From NCBI RefSeq assembly GCF_001422445.1, contig NZ_LMNA01000004.1, positions 3,227 to 67,226 on the forward strand: DNA of 64,000 nucleotides. The letters are read 5' to 3'. The notes beneath the pieces are model-generated. The model ran no database searches and had not been told where the DNA came from. It was given only the letters and a program-made list of their open reading frames with translations. The translations under genes and the position numbers were made by a program. The DNA comes from Pseudorhodoferax sp. Leaf274. Lineage in GTDB: Bacteria > Pseudomonadota > Gammaproteobacteria > Burkholderiales > Burkholderiaceae_C. Shown in pieces: positions 33,566 through 42,217 of the stretch (the first letter of the stretch is position 1; the number at the start of each line of letters is the position of its first letter).

Positions 33566-34057
33566 TCAGGACTGCTGCTGCGGCACGCGGCCGCGCACCG
33601 GCGGCAGCACCAGGCCGACCACACCCAGCGCCAGCCGCGCCAGCGCCGCACCGGCCTGGCCCAGGGCCCGTCCGAGGTCGCGCACCGGTTGCACCACGGC
33701 TTGCTGCACGCGGCCCGACCGCAGCGCGCGGCCGACGGCCATGGCCTGGGTCTGCGGCAACGGGTCCCAGCTGAAGTAGGCCGCCGCACCACGGTCCGCA
33801 CCCGAGGACTCGACCACCACGCGCTGCCCCGCCTGCACCACCAGCCCCCGCCCCGGCACGAGGAACAGGTCGCCGGCGGCCTGGGCGTCGCTGCGCAGCG
33901 TGTCCATGGTGACCCACACGCGCCCATGCGCAATGCGCAACACACCCGCAGCAGACGGCGTCAGGCTCAGGGCCTGGCCCGCGTCGAGCTTCCAGCAGCC
34001 CGGGAGGGCGGCGGCGGACGAGGATTGATGCGTGCTGAGCGTGGCTTGGGTGAACAT
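33566..34057 (-). CDS. DUF2917-domain protein
   Basis: A 163-aa protein. Residues about 20-95 (WKLDAGQALSLTPSAAGVLR, IAHGRVWVTMD, DLFLVPGRGLVVQAGQRVVV) form the DUF2917 domain, a small beta-rich, cupin-like fold common in Burkholderiales. The C-terminal third is helical and ends in a hydrophobic stretch. Function is unknown. It is convergent with the second Crp/Fnr gene and divergent from the LysR gene at 34166. Confidence 0.8.
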   Translation of the reverse strand: MFTQATLSTHQSSSAAALPGCWKLDAGQALSLTPSAAGVLRIAHGRVWVTMDTLRSDAQAAGDLFLVPGRGLVVQAGQRVVVESSGADRGAAAYFSWDPLPQTQAMAVGRALRSGRVQQAVVQPVRDLGRALGQAGAALARLALGVVGLVLPPVRGRVPQQQS

Positions 34058-34165
34058 GGTGGGCTCCTGCGTTCGGTGCTTGGGAGGGAATGATCGTCGC
34101 CGGCCCCTTGGCGGTCCAATGAATTCGCGCTAGGCTATTGATTCGCCAAGCGCATCAATCACGCC

Positions 34166-35161
34166 ATGCAGCATTCCCAGACCCACCTGCGCACACGGCC
34201 GATTTCGGCCGGCTACCTGCGCGCCTTCCTGGCCGTGGCGCGCCACCTGAACTTCCGTGTCGCCGCGGAGGAGCTCGCGCTCACCCAGTCGGCCGTGAGC
34301 CGGCAGATCCAGTCGCTGGAGGAAGAAGTCGGCGTGCCGCTCTTCCTGCGCCACACCCGCGCCGTCGAACTGACGGGTGCCGGCGCCCAGCTGCTGGCGG
34401 CCAGCGCGCCGGCACTGGAGCGGCTGGACGGCGCGGTGCGCCAGATCCGCCAGAGCGCAGGGCGGCGCAGCGTGTCGCTGACGACCTTCGCCTCGTTCGC
34501 CTCGATGTGGCTGATCCCGCGGCTCGAGGCCTTCCAGCGCGACCACCCGGACATCGACATCCGCATCGACGCCACCGACGCCGTGGTCGACCTGGACATC
34601 GCCGACGTGGACATGTCGCTGCGATACGGCCACTTCACCAACATGCCGGCCGATGGGCGCCGCCTGTTCGGCGAACAGCTGACGCCCGTGGCCAGCCCCT
34701 GGCTGCTCAAGAGCGGCATGCGCCTGCAACGGCCCGAAGACCTGGGCCAGTTCACGCTGATCGAAGCCGGCGACGCCCACTACACCCACCTGCAGTGGCT
34801 GACCTGGCAGCGCTGGATCGACCTGCAGTTGCCCGCCCCCCAGGCGCGCAAGTTCCAGCCCCAGCGCTGGCTCTACTTCAACTATGCCTACCAGATGGTG
34901 CAGGCCGCTCTGGCCGGCCAGGGCCTGGTGCTGGCACGGCTGCCGCTGGTGGCCGAGAGCATGGCCAATGGTGACCTGGTCGAGGTGCTGCCCGGCCGGC
35001 GCATGGATTCGCCGATGACCTACTGGCTCAAGCTGGCCCCGCGCAGCGAGGCGCGGCCCGAGGTCCAGGCCTTCTGCGACTGGCTCATGGGCCAGGCCGC
35101 GCTGACGCGTGCGGCCGTGGGCGACGCGCCCGACCCCGACACCATCGACGACATCGACTGA
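34166..35161 (+). CDS. LysR-family regulator (GcvA-like)
   Basis: A 331-aa LysR regulator. The HTH (YLRAFLAVARHLNFRVAAEE, LALTQSAVSRQIQSLEEEVG) and the opening of the ligand domain (SLTTFASFASMWLIPRLEAF) match the GcvA branch, including the D-I-D-I-R-I strand and DVDMSLRYG. The C-terminus has an unusual acidic tail (DAPDPDTIDDID). It is convergent with fthC and has no obvious target next to it except the divergent DUF2917 gene. Confidence 0.9.
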   Translation: MQHSQTHLRTRPISAGYLRAFLAVARHLNFRVAAEELALTQSAVSRQIQSLEEEVGVPLFLRHTRAVELTGAGAQLLAASAPALERLDGAVRQIRQSAGRRSVSLTTFASFASMWLIPRLEAFQRDHPDIDIRIDATDAVVDLDIADVDMSLRYGHFTNMPADGRRLFGEQLTPVASPWLLKSGMRLQRPEDLGQFTLIEAGDAHYTHLQWLTWQRWIDLQLPAPQARKFQPQRWLYFNYAYQMVQAALAGQGLVLARLPLVAESMANGDLVEVLPGRRMDSPMTYWLKLAPRSEARPEVQAFCDWLMGQAALTRAAVGDAPDPDTIDDID

Positions 35162-35177
35162 AGCCGCGGCGGGCGTG

Positions 35178-35780
35178 CTAGCCGATCGGCCAGACCACGC
35201 CGTGGTCGTTGAGGATCGCGTCGAGCGGCACGTCGTGCGGCTCGGGCTCGAAATCGTCGAGAAAGGCGGTGCCGAAGCCCAGCCCCACCGTCATCGGCTT
35301 GGGCTGCAGCGTGGCCAGGGTACGGTCGTAGAAGCCGCCACCGTAGCCCAGCCGGTAACCGCCCGGGGCATAGCCCACGCACGGCACGAACAGCAGCGTG
35401 GGCACCACCACCTCGGTGCCCTTGGGCTTGGGAATGCCGTAGGCGTCCTCTTCCATCGGGCAGCCCGGGTACCAGGCGTGGAAGGTCAGCGTCTTGTGCA
35501 CCTTGTCCACCACGGGCAGGCCGATGCGCTTGCGGGTCGCCTCGCCCTGCAGCTCGCCGTCTTCCTTCCAGCGGTGCAATGCGGGCAACGGGTCGAACTC
35601 GCCCTTGATCGGCCAGTACGCGCCGATCACCGTGTCGGGCCGGCCGACCAGCCAGATCCGCATGACCTGCTGCAGGCCGCGCGCGCGCTCCTGCCGGTCC
35701 GGCAGGTTCAGGCGCGCTTCCAACAGCGCGGCGCGCAAGGCTTTGCGCTCGCGCGCCTTGTCCTCGGCCGATTTCTCCAT
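35178..35780 (-). CDS. 5-formyltetrahydrofolate cyclo-ligase
   Basis: A 200-aa enzyme (FthC/YgfA, MTHFS) that converts 5-formyl-THF to 5,10-methenyl-THF with ATP, in folate recycling. The N-terminal basic stretch (RERKALRAALLEAR) contacts ATP phosphate, and the substrate motif GYRLGYGGGFYDRTL is clear. The start at 35780 gives the normal length; the frame is open upstream but lacks family sequence. Only 10 nt separate its start from that of the divergent transglycosylase gene. Such cyclo-ligase genes often lie beside 6S RNA in proteobacteria, but none was recognised here. Confidence 0.9.
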   Translation of the reverse strand: MEKSAEDKARERKALRAALLEARLNLPDRQERARGLQQVMRIWLVGRPDTVIGAYWPIKGEFDPLPALHRWKEDGELQGEATRKRIGLPVVDKVHKTLTFHAWYPGCPMEEDAYGIPKPKGTEVVVPTLLFVPCVGYAPGGYRLGYGGGFYDRTLATLQPKPMTVGLGFGTAFLDDFEPEPHDVPLDAILNDHGVVWPIG

Positions 35781-35790
35781 AATCCTCCCC

Positions 35791-37782
35791 ATGCAAGTAC
35801 GGGCCATTCTGACATCGATCGTTCTCCTGGCCGGCCTGGGCGCGGCCCTGCCCAGCCCCGCCCAGACCAGTGCAGACCAGCTCATCCTGGACATGCAGCA
35901 AGCCGCCCGGCGCGGCGACAAGGCGCGCCTGGCCAGCCTGCTGCCGCAGGTGCGCGGCCATGTGCTGGAACCCTGGGCCGCCTACTGGGAAGCCCGCAGC
36001 CGCCTGGAGGATTTCACCAGCGCCGACATGCAGGCCTTCAGCGCCCGCTATTTCGGCAGCTACCAGGAAGACCGGCTGCGCAACGACTGGCTGCTGCTCC
36101 TGGGCCAGCGCCGCGACTGGACCACCTTCGCGGCCGAGCACCCGCAGTTCCGCATGGGCGATGACCGCCAGGTGCGTTGCTACGCGCTGCTGGTCGACCA
36201 GCTGCGCAGCAACCAGCCCGCCACGCAGGCCGTGGCCGACGACGTGCGCCGCCTGTGGCTGGCCCAGCGCGACGCCGACGACGGCTGCACGCAGGCCGCC
36301 GACCGCCTCTACGCCACCAAGCGGCTGCCGGCCGAGGATGTCTGGCGCAAGGCCCGCCTGTCGGTCGAGGCCAACCGCGGACGTGCCGCGCGCGATGCCG
36401 TGCAGATCGTCGCGCCCGAGGCGCTGGACCAGGTCGGCCAGTTGCTCGACAGCCCGGTGCGCTACCTGGCCGGGCGCGCCATCGCGGCCTCCAAGCTGCG
36501 CCGCGAACTGATCACGCTGGCCCTGGTGAAGCTGGCCGCGTCCGACCCCGACCAGGCCGCCGCGGCGCTCGACGGCAAGTGGAGCGTGCAGCTCACGGCC
36601 GAAGAACGCAACTGGCTCTGGGGCACGATCGGCAAGCAGGCCGCGATCCGCCGCTCGCCCTCCACCTGGGACTATTTCGACAAAGTGCAGCGCGACACCG
36701 ACCTGCACGACGAGATGCTGGCCTGGAAGGCCCGCACCGCGCTGCGTGAAGGCCAGTGGAAGGCGCTGACCACCACCATCCAGGCCATGGGCGACGACAG
36801 CCGCCTCGACCCGACCTGGATCTACTGGCGCGCCCGCGCGCTGCAGAAGATCGGCAGCGAGGCCGACCGCGCCGAGGCGCTGCAGCTGTATGACAGCATC
36901 GCCAGCGTGCGCGGCTTCTACGAACAGTTGGCGCTCGAGGAACTCGGCCGCAGGATCGAGGCGCCGCCGGCGCCACCGCCGCCCACGCCGGACGAGAAAG
37001 CCCTGGCCCGGGCCAACCCCAGCCTGCAGCGTGCGCTGTACGCCATCGGCATCGGCCTGCGCAGCGAGGGCGTGCGCGAGTGGAACTACGCCACCAACCT
37101 GCACGCGCCCGGCGGCATGGCCGAGCGCGACCTGCTGGCCGCGGCCGACCTGGCCTGCGAACGCCAGGTCTGGGACCGCTGCATCAACACCAGCGAGCGC
37201 ACGCGCCAGTCCATCGACTTCAGCCAGCGCTTCCCGATGCCGCTGCAGGACTCCGTGGTGCCGCGCAGCCGCGCCATCGGTCTGGACCCGGCCTTCGTCT
37301 ACGGCCTGATCCGCCAGGAGTCGCGCTTCATCATGGACGCGCGCTCGCACGTCGGCGCCTCCGGCCTCATGCAGGTGATGCCGGCCACGGCGCGCTGGAC
37401 GGCACGCAAGATCGGCCTGAACGACTTCACGCCCGGCCAGATCAACGACCGCGAGACCAACATCGCCATCGGCACCGGCTACCTCAAGCTGGTGCTGGAC
37501 GATTTCGCCGGCTCCATGCCCATGGCCGCCGCCGCCTACAACGCCGGCCCGGGCCGCCCGCGCGTGTGGCGCGGACAGGCTGGCGCGCCGACGCTGGAGG
37601 CCGCGATCTGGGCCGAGAACATCCCTTTCACCGAGACGCGCGACTACGTCAAGAAGGTGGTCTCCAACGCCACCAACTACGCTGCCATCCTCACGGGCCA
37701 GCCGCAGTCGCTCAAGGCCCGCATGGGCACCGTCGGCCCGCTGGCCGCAGGCGCACCCGACCCGAGCAAGGAACTTCCGTAA
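35791..37782 (+). CDS. soluble lytic murein transglycosylase (Slt70-like)
   Basis: A 663-aa periplasmic enzyme that cleaves peptidoglycan to 1,6-anhydromuropeptides. After a signal peptide (AILTSIVLLAGLGAALPSPA) comes a long helical U-domain (residues about 30-480). The C-terminal SLT domain has GLIRQESRFIMDARSHVGAS with the catalytic Glu in R-Q-E-S-R-F, GLMQVMPATARW and AAAYNAGPGRPRVW. The ATG at 35791 follows a poor ribosome site (CCTCCCC on the sense strand). It is divergent from fthC and is followed 9 nt later by the MgtC-like gene. Confidence 0.93.
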   Translation: MQVRAILTSIVLLAGLGAALPSPAQTSADQLILDMQQAARRGDKARLASLLPQVRGHVLEPWAAYWEARSRLEDFTSADMQAFSARYFGSYQEDRLRNDWLLLLGQRRDWTTFAAEHPQFRMGDDRQVRCYALLVDQLRSNQPATQAVADDVRRLWLAQRDADDGCTQAADRLYATKRLPAEDVWRKARLSVEANRGRAARDAVQIVAPEALDQVGQLLDSPVRYLAGRAIAASKLRRELITLALVKLAASDPDQAAAALDGKWSVQLTAEERNWLWGTIGKQAAIRRSPSTWDYFDKVQRDTDLHDEMLAWKARTALREGQWKALTTTIQAMGDDSRLDPTWIYWRARALQKIGSEADRAEALQLYDSIASVRGFYEQLALEELGRRIEAPPAPPPPTPDEKALARANPSLQRALYAIGIGLRSEGVREWNYATNLHAPGGMAERDLLAAADLACERQVWDRCINTSERTRQSIDFSQRFPMPLQDSVVPRSRAIGLDPAFVYGLIRQESRFIMDARSHVGASGLMQVMPATARWTARKIGLNDFTPGQINDRETNIAIGTGYLKLVLDDFAGSMPMAAAAYNAGPGRPRVWRGQAGAPTLEAAIWAENIPFTETRDYVKKVVSNATNYAAILTGQPQSLKARMGTVGPLAAGAPDPSKELP

Positions 37783-37791
37783 GGTGGTTGC

Positions 37792-38292
37792 ATGGACAGC
37801 GTGCTGGCCCGCATCGGCGACACCGTCGCGCTGGAGTTCAGCGACCTGCGCAGCGTCGAGGACGCCACCCGCATCGTGCTGCGCCTCGCACTGGCCGCGC
37901 TGCTCGGCGGCCTGCTGGGCATCGAGCGCGAAGCCAAGGGCAAGGCGGCCGGCGTGCGCACCCACATGCTGGTCTCCATGGGTGCGGCCATGTTCGTGCT
38001 GGCCTCGCAGCAGTTCGACATCGGCGCGGCCGACATGAGCCGTGTGCTGCAGGGCGTGATCGCCGGCGTCGGCTTCCTGGGCGCCGGCACCATCCTCAAG
38101 GGCGATGCAGAGAACCAGGTCAAGGGCCTGACCACCGCGGCCGGCATCTGGATGACCGCCGCCATCGGCGTCGCCGCCGGACTCGGCAAGGAGAGCACGG
38201 CGATCCTGGCCACCTTGCTGACACTGGTCATCATGGCTTCGCTGCCGCTGTTCGCGAAGCTGTTCGAGCGCGACGACGACCGCCGGCCCTAG
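37792..38292 (+). CDS. MgtC/SapB-family membrane protein
   Basis: A 166-aa inner-membrane protein of the MgtC/SapB family. It has the signature LRLALAALLGGLLGIEREAK, then AAGVRTHMLVSMGAAMFVLA and GVGFLGAGTILKGD with four or five membrane helices. MgtC proteins help survival at low magnesium by acting on the F-type ATP synthase or on PhoR; whether this short form does so is unknown. Two residues just before the first helix (R-T/I-V) and the G-x-R-T-H turn are conserved. It lies 9 nt after the transglycosylase gene and probably is cotranscribed. Confidence 0.9.
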   Translation: MDSVLARIGDTVALEFSDLRSVEDATRIVLRLALAALLGGLLGIEREAKGKAAGVRTHMLVSMGAAMFVLASQQFDIGAADMSRVLQGVIAGVGFLGAGTILKGDAENQVKGLTTAAGIWMTAAIGVAAGLGKESTAILATLLTLVIMASLPLFAKLFERDDDRRP

Positions 38293-38350
38293 CGCGGCCG
38301 CCATCCGCGGCGGGCAGGGACAAGCGCACGCGCCTTGTTCCGACAGAACG

Positions 38351-38368
38351 GTGACAACGGCGTGACAG
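38351..38368 (-). promoter_or_regulatory. Pho box upstream of ppk2
   Basis: On the minus strand this reads CTGTCAC-GCCG-TTGTCAC: two 7-bp half-sites with the 4-bp spacer (11-bp period) of PhoB boxes, close to the CTGTCAT-N4-CTGTCAC consensus. A weaker third half-site (GACAG) lies 11 bp further at 38342-38346. The box ends 59 nt before the ppk2 start. Confidence 0.65.
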
Positions 38369-38427
38369 CATTGACATGCGGCTGTCACACCCGATTCCTA
38401 GCATCCGCCCTGCAAAGGATCCGCACC

Positions 38428-39345
38428 ATGAACGACAAGCTCATTCCCGACCACCACGACAGCGTGATGCAACGCATCGAACGCGACCTGCTCGACAGCT
38501 ACGACGAGGAGCTGGAGATGGAGATCGACGACGGCCGCCTGGACGCGGCCGGGGAAGCCGGAGCCGAGGACAGCCTGGGCCGCCAGGCCTACTTCCGCGA
38601 GCTGCTGCGCCTGCAGGGCGAACTCGTCAAGCTGCAGGACTGGGTGCAGTTCCACAAGAAGAAGGTGGTGATCCTGTTCGAGGGGCGCGACGCCGCAGGC
38701 AAGGGCGGCGTGATCAAGCGCATCACCCAGCGCCTGAACCCGCGCGTGTGCCGCGTGGCCGCGCTGCCGGCGCCCAACGACCGCGAGAAGACCCAGTGGT
38801 ACTTCCAGCGCTACGTCTCGCACCTGCCGGCCGGCGGCGAGATCGTGCTGTTCGACCGCAGCTGGTACAACCGCGCCGGTGTCGAGCGCGTCATGGGCTT
38901 TTGCAACGACGCCGAGTACGAGGAGTTCTTCCGCTCGGTGCCCGAGTTCGAGAAGATGCTCATCCGCTCGGGCATCACGCTGGTCAAGTACTGGTTCTCC
39001 ATCACCGACGACGAGCAGCACCTGCGCTTCCTGGGCCGCATCCACGACCCGCTCAAGCAGTGGAAGCTCAGCCCCATGGACTTCGAGAGCCGCCGCCGCT
39101 GGGAGGCCTACACCAAGGCCAAGGAGACCATGCTGGAGCGCACCCACATCCCCGAAGCCCCGTGGTGGCTCGTGCAGGCGGTGGACAAGAAGAAGGCGCG
39201 GCTGAACTGCATCAGCCACCTGCTGGCGCAGTTCCCGTACGAAGAGGTCGAGCACCCGTCCATCGTGCTGCCCGAGCGGGCCCGCAATCCGGAGTACACG
39301 CGCAACCCGGTGCCGGCCAACATGTACGTGCCGGACCGGTACTGA
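38428..39345 (+). CDS. ppk2: polyphosphate kinase 2
   Basis: A 305-aa PPK2-family kinase that transfers phosphate between polyphosphate and nucleoside diphosphates (usually making GTP or ATP from polyphosphate). Walker A is FEGRDAAGKGGVIKRI, Walker B is VLFDRSWYNRAGVERVMGF with the lid arginines. The single PPK2 domain (residues about 55-285) is the class I layout. The ATG at 38428 follows AAAGGA at good spacing; an in-frame start upstream would run through the Pho box. That box suggests induction on phosphate starvation, when polyphosphate would be drawn down. Confidence 0.93.
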   Translation: MNDKLIPDHHDSVMQRIERDLLDSYDEELEMEIDDGRLDAAGEAGAEDSLGRQAYFRELLRLQGELVKLQDWVQFHKKKVVILFEGRDAAGKGGVIKRITQRLNPRVCRVAALPAPNDREKTQWYFQRYVSHLPAGGEIVLFDRSWYNRAGVERVMGFCNDAEYEEFFRSVPEFEKMLIRSGITLVKYWFSITDDEQHLRFLGRIHDPLKQWKLSPMDFESRRRWEAYTKAKETMLERTHIPEAPWWLVQAVDKKKARLNCISHLLAQFPYEEVEHPSIVLPERARNPEYTRNPVPANMYVPDRY

Positions 39346-39450
39346 CGCCCGATTGATTCGGAGCGCGCATCGATCGCGCGCACTTTCGGCATCCATGGCG
39401 CGGCAGCGCCACGCTAGCATGGCCAGCTCCTGAACAGCCCCGGTGCCGCC

Positions 39451-40134
39451 ATGCTCAAGCTCTACATCGCCAACAAGAACTACTCGTCCTGGTCGCTGCG
39501 GCCCTGGCTGCTGATGGCGCAGTCCGGTATCGCCTTCGACGAGGTCATGGTGCCCTTCGACGACCTGGCCGCGGGCTCGCCTTTCAAGCAGACGCTGCAG
39601 CCGCTCGCGCCCACCGGCCAGGTGCCGCTGCTCGTCGATGGCGACCTGGTGGTCTGGGACACGCTGGCCATCGCCGAATACCTGGCCGAGAAGTTTCCCG
39701 AGAAGAAGCTGTGGCCAGCCGATGCCCGCGCACGCGCCAGGGCGCGCAGCGTCTGCGCAGAGATGCATGCCGGCTTCGGCGCGCTGCGCAACCACTGCCC
39801 CATGAACCTGGAAGCCAGCCTGCCCGAGATGGGCCGGGTGATCTGGCGCGACCAGGCCGGCGTGCGGGCCAACGTGGCGCGCATCGTGGCCATGTGGCAG
39901 GAGCTGCTCGACAGCCATGGCGGGCCCATGCTGTTCGGCGACTTCGGCATCGCCGACGCCTATTACGCGCCGGTCTGCGTGCGGCTGGCGAACTTCGCGC
40001 TGCCGGTGCCGCCGGCGATCACGGCCTATGTCGAACGCGTGCGCGCGCTGCCGGCCATGGTGCGCTGGACCGAGGCGGCCCTGGCCGAGCACCGCTTCGT
40101 GGACTTCGACGAGCCCTACCGGGCCGCGCCCTGA
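39451..40134 (+). CDS. glutathione S-transferase family protein
   Basis: A 227-aa GST with an N-terminal thioredoxin fold (KLYIANKNYSSWSLRPWLLM, the S-x-R/C active region) and the GSH site TGQVPLLVDGDLVVWDTLAI. The W-S-L-R-P-W pattern places it with the Zeta/YfcF-like group. The C-terminal helical domain extends to about residue 215. It lies alone downstream of ppk2, convergent with a hypothetical gene whose stop is 3 nt away. Substrate unknown. Confidence 0.9.
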   Translation: MLKLYIANKNYSSWSLRPWLLMAQSGIAFDEVMVPFDDLAAGSPFKQTLQPLAPTGQVPLLVDGDLVVWDTLAIAEYLAEKFPEKKLWPADARARARARSVCAEMHAGFGALRNHCPMNLEASLPEMGRVIWRDQAGVRANVARIVAMWQELLDSHGGPMLFGDFGIADAYYAPVCVRLANFALPVPPAITAYVERVRALPAMVRWTEAALAEHRFVDFDEPYRAAP

Positions 40135-40137
40135 GCT

Positions 40138-40431
40138 TCAGCTGTCCAGCCGGCGCACGCGGTAGGTGGCGTCGAACACCAGCCGCCCCGGCTCGCCCTG
40201 GTTCATCACGGTGTAGCGCAGCAGCTTGATCGGCGTCTCGCCGAAGGTGGCGTAGAGCTGGCCGGCCATCATGCGCGCGGCGGCCTGGCGGATCGCAGGC
40301 TTGGCCGCGTCGATCCGCACGGTCAGGCGGTCGGGCCCGCTCTGCACCGCAGACATGCATTGCAGGCCGCCGAGTTCCTCGAAGGCGGGAATCGTCAACC
40401 GTTCGGTGCTTGTCTGGGCCTGGGCGTGCAT
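40138..40431 (-). CDS. hypothetical protein
   Basis: A 97-aa soluble protein not recognised. It has mixed alpha/beta character (RLTVRIDAAKPAIRQAAARM, then LYATFGETPIKLLRYTVM and FDATYRVRRLDS). The ATG at 40431 follows AAGG at a fitting distance; a longer in-frame start at 40587 would overlap the terminator of the FAH operon, so it is unlikely. It may be a single-gene unit ending the region between the GST and the sugar-acid cluster. Confidence 0.6.
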   Translation of the reverse strand: MHAQAQTSTERLTIPAFEELGGLQCMSAVQSGPDRLTVRIDAAKPAIRQAAARMMAGQLYATFGETPIKLLRYTVMNQGEPGRLVFDATYRVRRLDS

Positions 40432-40549
40432 CTGTGACCTTCCGCGTTTCGGCGTGTTCGCAAAACGCAGCATTCTGGAGACCGCCCCCGGGCCCTCGCG
40501 TAGGACAAAGCCGCCCGGCGCTGCGAGCCAAGGCAAGCAAAGACGCCCC

Positions 40550-40575
40550 AAAAAAAAAGGGGCGCCGAGCGCCCC
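40550..40575 (-). terminator. rho-independent terminator of the FAH-SDR operon
   Basis: On the minus strand GGGGCGC-TCG-GCGCCCC (40559-40575) is followed by nine T residues (40558-40550). It lies 24 nt after the stop codon of the FAH hydrolase gene. Confidence 0.85.
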
Positions 40576-40599
40576 TTGCCATGGCACGCCCGCGGCGTG

Positions 40600-41448
40600 T
40601 CAGAGCTTGAACGGCACCACTTCCTGGCGCTGCTCGCCCAGGCCTTCGATGCCCAGCGTGATGACGTCGCCCTTCTTGAGGAACACCGGCGGCTTCATGC
40701 CCATGCCCACGCCGGGCGGCGTGCCGGTGGTGATCACGTCGCCGGGGTTCAGGGTGTTGAGCTGGCTCACGTAGGCCACCAGCTTGGCCACGTTGAAGAT
40801 CATGGTCTTGGTGTTGCCGGTCTGCATGCGCTGGCCGTTCACGTCCAGCCACATGCCGAGCTTCTGCACGTTGGCGATCTCGTCGCGCGTGACCAGCCAG
40901 GGGCCGATCGGGCCGAAGGTGTCGAAGCCCTTGCCCTTGTCCCAGGTCAGGCCGTGCTCGAGCTGCCAGGCGCGTTCGCTCACGTCGTTGACCACGCAAA
41001 AGCCCGCCACGTAGTTCAGCGCATCCTTCTGCGAGACATAGCGCGCACGCGTGCCGATGACCACGCCCAGCTCCACCTCCCAGTCGGTCTTGACCGAGCC
41101 CTTGGGCAGCATGACGGGATCGTTCGGGCCCTGGATGCAGCTGTTGGCCTTGGTGAAGACCACGGGCTCGGCCGGGATCGGCATGTTGGACTCTGCCGCG
41201 TGGTCGGCGTAGTTCAGGCCGATGGCGATGAACTTGCCGACGCCGGCCACCGGGCTGCCGAAGCGCGGCTTGCCGCGCACCAGCGGCAGCTTGTCGGCCT
41301 TGACCCTGCGGATCTTGGCCAGGGCCGCATCGCCGAGCTGGGCCGCGCCGATGTCGGGCACCACGGACGACAGGTCGCGCAGCTGGCCGTTGGCGTCGAT
41401 GAGGCCGGGCTTTTCCTTGCCGGGGTTGCCGTAGCGGACGAGTTTCAT
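40600..41448 (-). CDS. fumarylacetoacetate hydrolase-family protein
   Basis: A 282-aa C-C bond hydrolase with the FAH fold. FIAIGLNYADHAAESN is the substrate segment; the metal-binding residues lie in TDWEVELGVVIGTRARYVSQ (E-x-E-L) and in CVVNDVSERAWQ. The C-terminal GDVITTGTPPGVGMG is the family turn. With two SDR genes on the same operon and a UxaA-type dehydratase across the operator, the best guess is a 2,4-diketo-3-deoxy-acid hydrolase such as the L-fuconate/L-rhamnonate enzyme that releases pyruvate and lactate. It is the last gene, followed by a terminator. Specificity is inferred from context. Confidence 0.85.
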   Translation of the reverse strand: MKLVRYGNPGKEKPGLIDANGQLRDLSSVVPDIGAAQLGDAALAKIRRVKADKLPLVRGKPRFGSPVAGVGKFIAIGLNYADHAAESNMPIPAEPVVFTKANSCIQGPNDPVMLPKGSVKTDWEVELGVVIGTRARYVSQKDALNYVAGFCVVNDVSERAWQLEHGLTWDKGKGFDTFGPIGPWLVTRDEIANVQKLGMWLDVNGQRMQTGNTKTMIFNVAKLVAYVSQLNTLNPGDVITTGTPPGVGMGMKPPVFLKKGDVITLGIEGLGEQRQEVVPFKL

Positions 41449-41470
41449 GTCTTGTTTTCCTTCTGAAGGG

Positions 41471-42217
41471 TCAGTAAGTGGAGCGGCCGCCCGAGAGGTC
41501 GAACACCGCGCCTGTCGAGAACGAACAGTCTTCGGAGCACAGCCAGCCGACCATGGCCGCCACCTCCTCGACTGTACCGAAGCGCCCCATGGGGATCTTG
41601 GACAGCATGAAGGCGATGTGCTCGGGCGTCATCTGGTCGAAGATCGGCGTCTTCACGGCGGCCGGGGTGACGCAGTTCACGCGGATGCCGGTGTCGGCCA
41701 GTTCCTTGCCGAGCGACTTGGTCAGCCCGATGACGGCGGCCTTGCTCGCGCTGTAGGCGCTTGCGTTGGGGTTGCCGTCCTTGCCGGCCACCGAGGCGAT
41801 GTTGACGATGCGTCCGTAGTTGCGCGCGCGCATGAGCGGCACGATCTCGCGGCAGCAGAAGAACAGCCCGTTCACGTTGACCTGCTGCACCTGCTCCCAG
41901 GCCTCGGGGGGGTAGTCCCACAGCTTGACGTTGGGGCCTGTGACGCCCGCGCTGTTGACCAATATGTCGATGGCCGCATGCGCGGCGCCGGTCTGGCGCG
42001 CGGCCTCGGCCACGCTGGCATGCGCCGCCACGTCCACCTGCACCGTGTCCACCCCGGTGCCCAGCGCGGCCTTGGCCTGGTGCAACGCCTCGGCATTGCG
42101 GTCCCACAGCGTCACCGTGGCACCGGAGGCCAGCATGCGCTGCGCGATGCCGAAGCCCAGGCCCACGGCACCGCCCGTGATGACCGCGTGGCGGCCCTTC
42201 AGGTCGAGCTGGTTCAT
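41471..42217 (-). CDS. SDR-family dehydrogenase
   Basis: A 248-aa NAD(P)-dependent short-chain dehydrogenase. The Rossmann glycine motif is TGGAVGLGFGIA, the N-S-A-G motif is LVNSAGVTGP, the catalytic Ser lies in IVNIASVAGKDG and Y-x-x-x-K in AYSASKAAVIGLTKSLG. The ATG at 42217 gives this normal N-terminus; the in-frame region above it lies within the next SDR gene. Its start overlaps the stop of the upstream SDR by 4 nt. It probably oxidises a sugar acid or keto-deoxy acid in the same pathway. Confidence 0.9.
   Translation of the reverse strand: MNQLDLKGRHAVITGGAVGLGFGIAQRMLASGATVTLWDRNAEALHQAKAALGTGVDTVQVDVAAHASVAEAARQTGAAHAAIDILVNSAGVTGPNVKLWDYPPEAWEQVQQVNVNGLFFCCREIVPLMRARNYGRIVNIASVAGKDGNPNASAYSASKAAVIGLTKSLGKELADTGIRVNCVTPAAVKTPIFDQMTPEHIAFMLSKIPMGRFGTVEEVAAMVGWLCSEDCSFSTGAVFDLSGGRSTY

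Noticed and set aside
35781-35790. 6S RNA gene next to the 5-formyl-THF cyclo-ligase gene
   Set aside because: The two genes next to fthC leave only 10 and 16 nt; there is no room for a 6S RNA.
35020-38388. 1122-aa minus-strand open frame
   Set aside because: Shadow of the Slt, MgtC and LysR genes; repetitive His/Gly/Arg composition typical of antisense frames in GC-rich DNA.
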